Assembly (NCBI GenBank): GCA_964388435.1
Contig: CAYMAH010000028.1
Span: 1-7,917 of the forward strand
Source of the DNA: DTNV01 sp964388435
Lineage (GTDB): Archaea > Micrarchaeota > Micrarchaeia > Norongarragalinales > UBA8480
Direction of reading: 5' to 3'
DNA length: 7,917 nt
Shown here: positions 6,393 through 7,917 of the stretch, one piece after another
Numbering within the stretch: position 1 is the stretch's first letter
Layout: the number at the start of each line of letters is the position of its first letter
The notes under the pieces: model-generated
The model's database searches: none
The model's input: only the letters and a program-made list of their open reading frames with translations
What the model was told of the DNA's origin: nothing
Position numbers and translations under genes: made by a program

Positions 6393-6410
6393 GTTATCTT
6401 TTTTGATAAC
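6393..6410. promoter_or_regulatory. Candidate AbiEi operator (inverted repeat)
   Basis: GTTATC and GATAAC form a perfect 6-bp inverted repeat around a T6 spacer. It lies exactly between the TATA box and the ATG of the antitoxin, where a bound repressor would block transcription initiation. AbiEi proteins are known to autorepress by binding inverted repeats in their own promoter. Further half-sites are GATAAC at 6475-6480 and GTTATC at 6696-6701. Confidence 0.5.
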
Positions 6411-6416
6411 AGTGGT

Positions 6417-6424
6417 TTATTAAA
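6417..6424 (-). promoter_or_regulatory. TATA box of the AbiE operon
   Basis: On the minus strand TTTAATAA is centred about 29 bp before the ATG at 6391, placing the transcription start within a few bases of that codon. This supports a leaderless mRNA and the shorter antitoxin start. Confidence 0.55.
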
Positions 6425-6632
6425 CTTTCTCTTGGGTGTTTTATGCAGATGCAGAGAAAGTGTTTGAATCAAACGATAACCCTTCTAATTGTTTTAACTG
6501 GCGTTTTGAAGTGGAAGGTCAAAAGTGATTACAACAAAATCAAAACATAAATTATCGCTGGCAGCGCGTAGTTCAAAACAAGGAAAAATCAAAAAAAATA
6601 GGAAAAACTTGCGGGGCTTCTTACGAGATTGA

Positions 6633-6660
6633 AAACTTTAAGTAATTTTAATTAAAGTTT
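6633..6660. repeat. AT-rich inverted repeat, 9-bp arms
   Basis: AAACTTTAA (6633-6641) and TTAAAGTTT (6652-6660) are perfect inverted copies around a 10-bp spacer. It may be a protein-binding site or a weak hairpin. Confidence 0.5.
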
Positions 6661-6677
6661 CTTAAAGAAATTTAAAG
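6652..6677 (+). repeat. Three TTAAAG repeats at exact 10-bp spacing
   Basis: TTAAAG begins at 6652, 6662 and 6672, so the copies lie on the same face of the helix. Such phasing is seen at cooperative binding sites and in bent DNA. The first copy is also the right arm of the inverted repeat. Confidence 0.5.
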
Positions 6678-6720
6678 ATACTTGTTGTCATTTCTGTTAT
6701 CTTTGTCATTTTGCGTTTTT

Positions 6721-6801
6721 GCCCTCGGAGCAGTCTTTTTTTAAACCTCTCCAGCTTAGAGAGTGCACGGGCGTGCGAGATTTAGCGTTTCTCATGAGGG
6801 G
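6721..6801. other. Compact nested-hairpin segment, possible structured RNA
   Basis: An outer stem CCCTC (6722-6726) pairs with GAGGG (6796-6800). It encloses CTCTC (6747-6751) with GAGAG (6759-6763) around a 7-nt loop, GCAC (6765-6768) with GTGC (6773-6776), and GAGA (6777-6780) with TCTC (6790-6793). The layout is cloverleaf-like and about tRNA-sized, but there is no T-loop consensus and the 7-nt loop lacks U33, so it is not a normal tRNA. It lies just past the glycosyltransferase stop and may be a 3' UTR structure. Confidence 0.3.
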
Positions 6802-6813
6802 TGGTTTGGGGGG

Positions 6814-7917
6814 TTAGTCGCACGCGAAGCCGTTGAAGGGTATTTTTTTACTTGTTTGGGTTTGGGTTGAGAGGGCTTTGCCGGTGGCTTTTATAACGCA
6901 GTTCGGGGTGATTAGGTTGAAGGAATCGGGTGCTTTGGCGAGCGCTTCTGGTTTAACGCGTCTGCTTGTTTCGCTTACATAGGCTTTTATGTATACCGCG
7001 ATTCCTTTTTGCGTGTAGGGGTAGTACCAGTAGGGGCAGCCGCGAGTGAAGATTGAGATGGTCGGGCAGTTTACCGCGGCTGCTAGGTGTGCGGGGCCTG
7101 TGTCCATTCCTATGTAGAATTTGGCTTTTTGAAGTACAGCCGCTAGAATGGGTAGTGGTATTACCGGGAGTAGGGTTGGAGTTTTTTTCATTTTTTTCGC
7201 GGTTTCTTTGGCTGATTCCCTGTCGTCGGGGCCTTGAGCTATCACCGGCTTTGCTTTTGAAGAGAGCGCGTCCGCGGTTTTGGCGAAGTTTTCGGCTTTC
7301 CATCTGGTTTGCTTGTCTGAAGAGCCTGGGAAGATTATGAAGTAATCGTCGTTTATTTTGTTTTTTTTTAGGATTTCAACCGCTTTTTTCTTGTCTTCGA
7401 TTGAGGGTTTTATTTCCGGTTTGGTTTTGAGTTTTTTAAACCCGTTTTTTTCAATTACGTTTAAGTTGTATTCTGTTAGGTGTATTGGTTTGATTTGGTT
7501 TTTTAGCCACTGCTCTTCAAGGAAGGCGGAGGTTAGATCGATTCTTTTGTTTTTAAAGGGAAGAAGAAGTATGGAGGTTATTATTCCTAAAAGCGTTGGT
7601 TCAATCAGCACTATACAGTCTGGTTTGGATTTTATTATTTGGATTAATAATTTCAGTTTTTCGCCTGTTTTGTTTGGCAGTTGAAGCGCGGTTGATTTTT
7701 TGGGGCAGAATGGCGCTAGGGTTTTCGGGGTTATTATTGTCGTTTTTTTGGATTGAAGAGTGATTGATTCCATTACCGGTAGGTTTAGTATGAAGTTGCC
7801 CACTTCCAGGTTGGAAAAGATTAGGGTTTTTTCTTGCCTTGCTTGGGTTTTTCTGGCTTTGTAGGTTTTTTGAATTGAGAGAGAGGTTAATTCCAAAAAT
7901 TGTCTTATGAAGTGTAT
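6814..7917 (-). CDS. Glycosyltransferase family 9 (heptosyltransferase-like), 5' end not in window
   Basis: At least 367 codons are open to the window edge. The only in-frame start candidate before the first conserved strand is TTG at 7896, so the true start may lie outside. Numbering from TTG 7896, the N-terminal Rossmann half begins TLIFSNLEVGNFILNLPV (24-41). The donor-binding half shows PGSSDKQTRW (190-199), GPDDRE (222-227) and the family signature GMDTGPAHLAAA (263-274). The family transfers sugars, classically ADP-heptose, to lipopolysaccharide cores; in an archaeon the role is more likely surface-glycan or glycolipid assembly, with donor unknown. Where the family usually has Gly-Asp at the N-terminal loop, this protein has G33-N34, so the proposed catalytic base may be missing. 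The C-terminus is extended and basic, ending FACD. No membrane segment is obvious. Confidence 0.85.
   Translation of the reverse strand: MHFIRQFLELTSLSIQKTYKARKTQARQEKTLIFSNLEVGNFILNLPVMESITLQSKKTTIITPKTLAPFCPKKSTALQLPNKTGEKLKLLIQIIKSKPDCIVLIEPTLLGIITSILLLPFKNKRIDLTSAFLEEQWLKNQIKPIHLTEYNLNVIEKNGFKKLKTKPEIKPSIEDKKKAVEILKKNKINDDYFIIFPGSSDKQTRWKAENFAKTADALSSKAKPVIAQGPDDRESAKETAKKMKKTPTLLPVIPLPILAAVLQKAKFYIGMDTGPAHLAAAVNCPTISIFTRGCPYWYYPYTQKGIAVYIKAYVSETSRRVKPEALAKAPDSFNLITPNCVIKATGKALSTQTQTSKKIPFNGFACD

Larger units (their letters stand above)
6425..6813. other. Intergenic spacer between the glycosyltransferase and AbiE operon
   Basis: No gene is supported here. The spacer holds an A8 run (6591-6598), which is a T8 run on the minus strand and could end the glycosyltransferase transcript. 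It also holds the odd palindrome CGCTGGCAGCG (6556-6566), an AT-rich inverted repeat, phased TTAAAG repeats, the direct repeat TTGTCATTT (6685-6693 and 6703-6711) and a hairpin-rich segment at its far end. The more notable of these are listed separately. Confidence 0.5.

Noticed and set aside
6392..6472. N-terminal extension of the AbiEi antitoxin to TTG 6472
   Set aside because: The extension would include the TATA box and the inverted repeat of the promoter, and its sequence does not resemble the winged-helix family.
6721..6801. A tRNA gene
   Set aside because: Overall size and stems are suggestive, but there is no TTCRA T-loop, no U33 and no proper D-arm on either strand.
6953..7303. 116-codon minus-strand frame, and the plus-strand frames at 7053-7340 and 7358-7684
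   Set aside because: All lie inside the glycosyltransferase gene, whose frame has clear family motifs.

Overview
The window most likely comes from an archaeon, probably a DPANN-type lineage recovered by metagenomics. Three things support this: a large archaeal-style type II/IV secretion ATPase, TTTAAATA-like TATA boxes about 26-30 bp upstream of apparently leaderless or near-leaderless starts, and a small archaeal-looking winged-helix gene. The placement is inference; no rRNA or other marker gene is present.

Layout. Positions 1-499 hold no convincing gene: an extremely AT-rich tract with short direct repeats (1-230), then a GC-richer, hairpin-prone island (about 240-362). Positions 500-1680 (minus strand) are a two-gene, ATGA-overlapping operon of a GHKL-fold ATPase with a STAS-like N-terminal half and a small STAS-like (DUF4325-type) protein. 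This resembles the kinase/antagonist modules of bacterial sigma-factor switches, but sits in a probable archaeon, where sigma factors are absent. Divergent from it, 1752-2029 (plus strand) is a 92-residue winged-helix gene broken by a one-base frameshift at an A6 run. The two units share a perfectly palindromic TATA element (1717-1726).

Positions 2203-5016 (plus strand) encode a secretion/pilus assembly ATPase carrying an in-frame 187-residue mini-intein (3649-4209) with no homing endonuclease. The intein splits the ATPase in its Asp box, between Walker A and Walker B. Codon use changes abruptly along this gene.

Positions 5052-6391 (minus strand) are an AbiEi/AbiEii type IV toxin-antitoxin pair. 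Its leaderless promoter carries a 6-6-6 inverted repeat between the TATA box and the start codon, a natural candidate for an autorepression operator. A 422-bp spacer holds several inverted and phased repeats and a compact nested-hairpin segment. Positions 6814-7917 (minus strand) are a family 9 (heptosyltransferase-like) glycosyltransferase that stays open to the window edge.

The window reads as an accessory region: a regulatory switch module with its candidate regulator, an intein-bearing secretion ATPase without its usual membrane partner, a toxin-antitoxin pair and a surface-glycan enzyme. The strongest items for follow-up are the intein at an ATPase active-site motif, the STAS/GHKL pair with its palindromic bidirectional promoter and frameshifted regulator, and the operator-like repeat of the AbiE pair.
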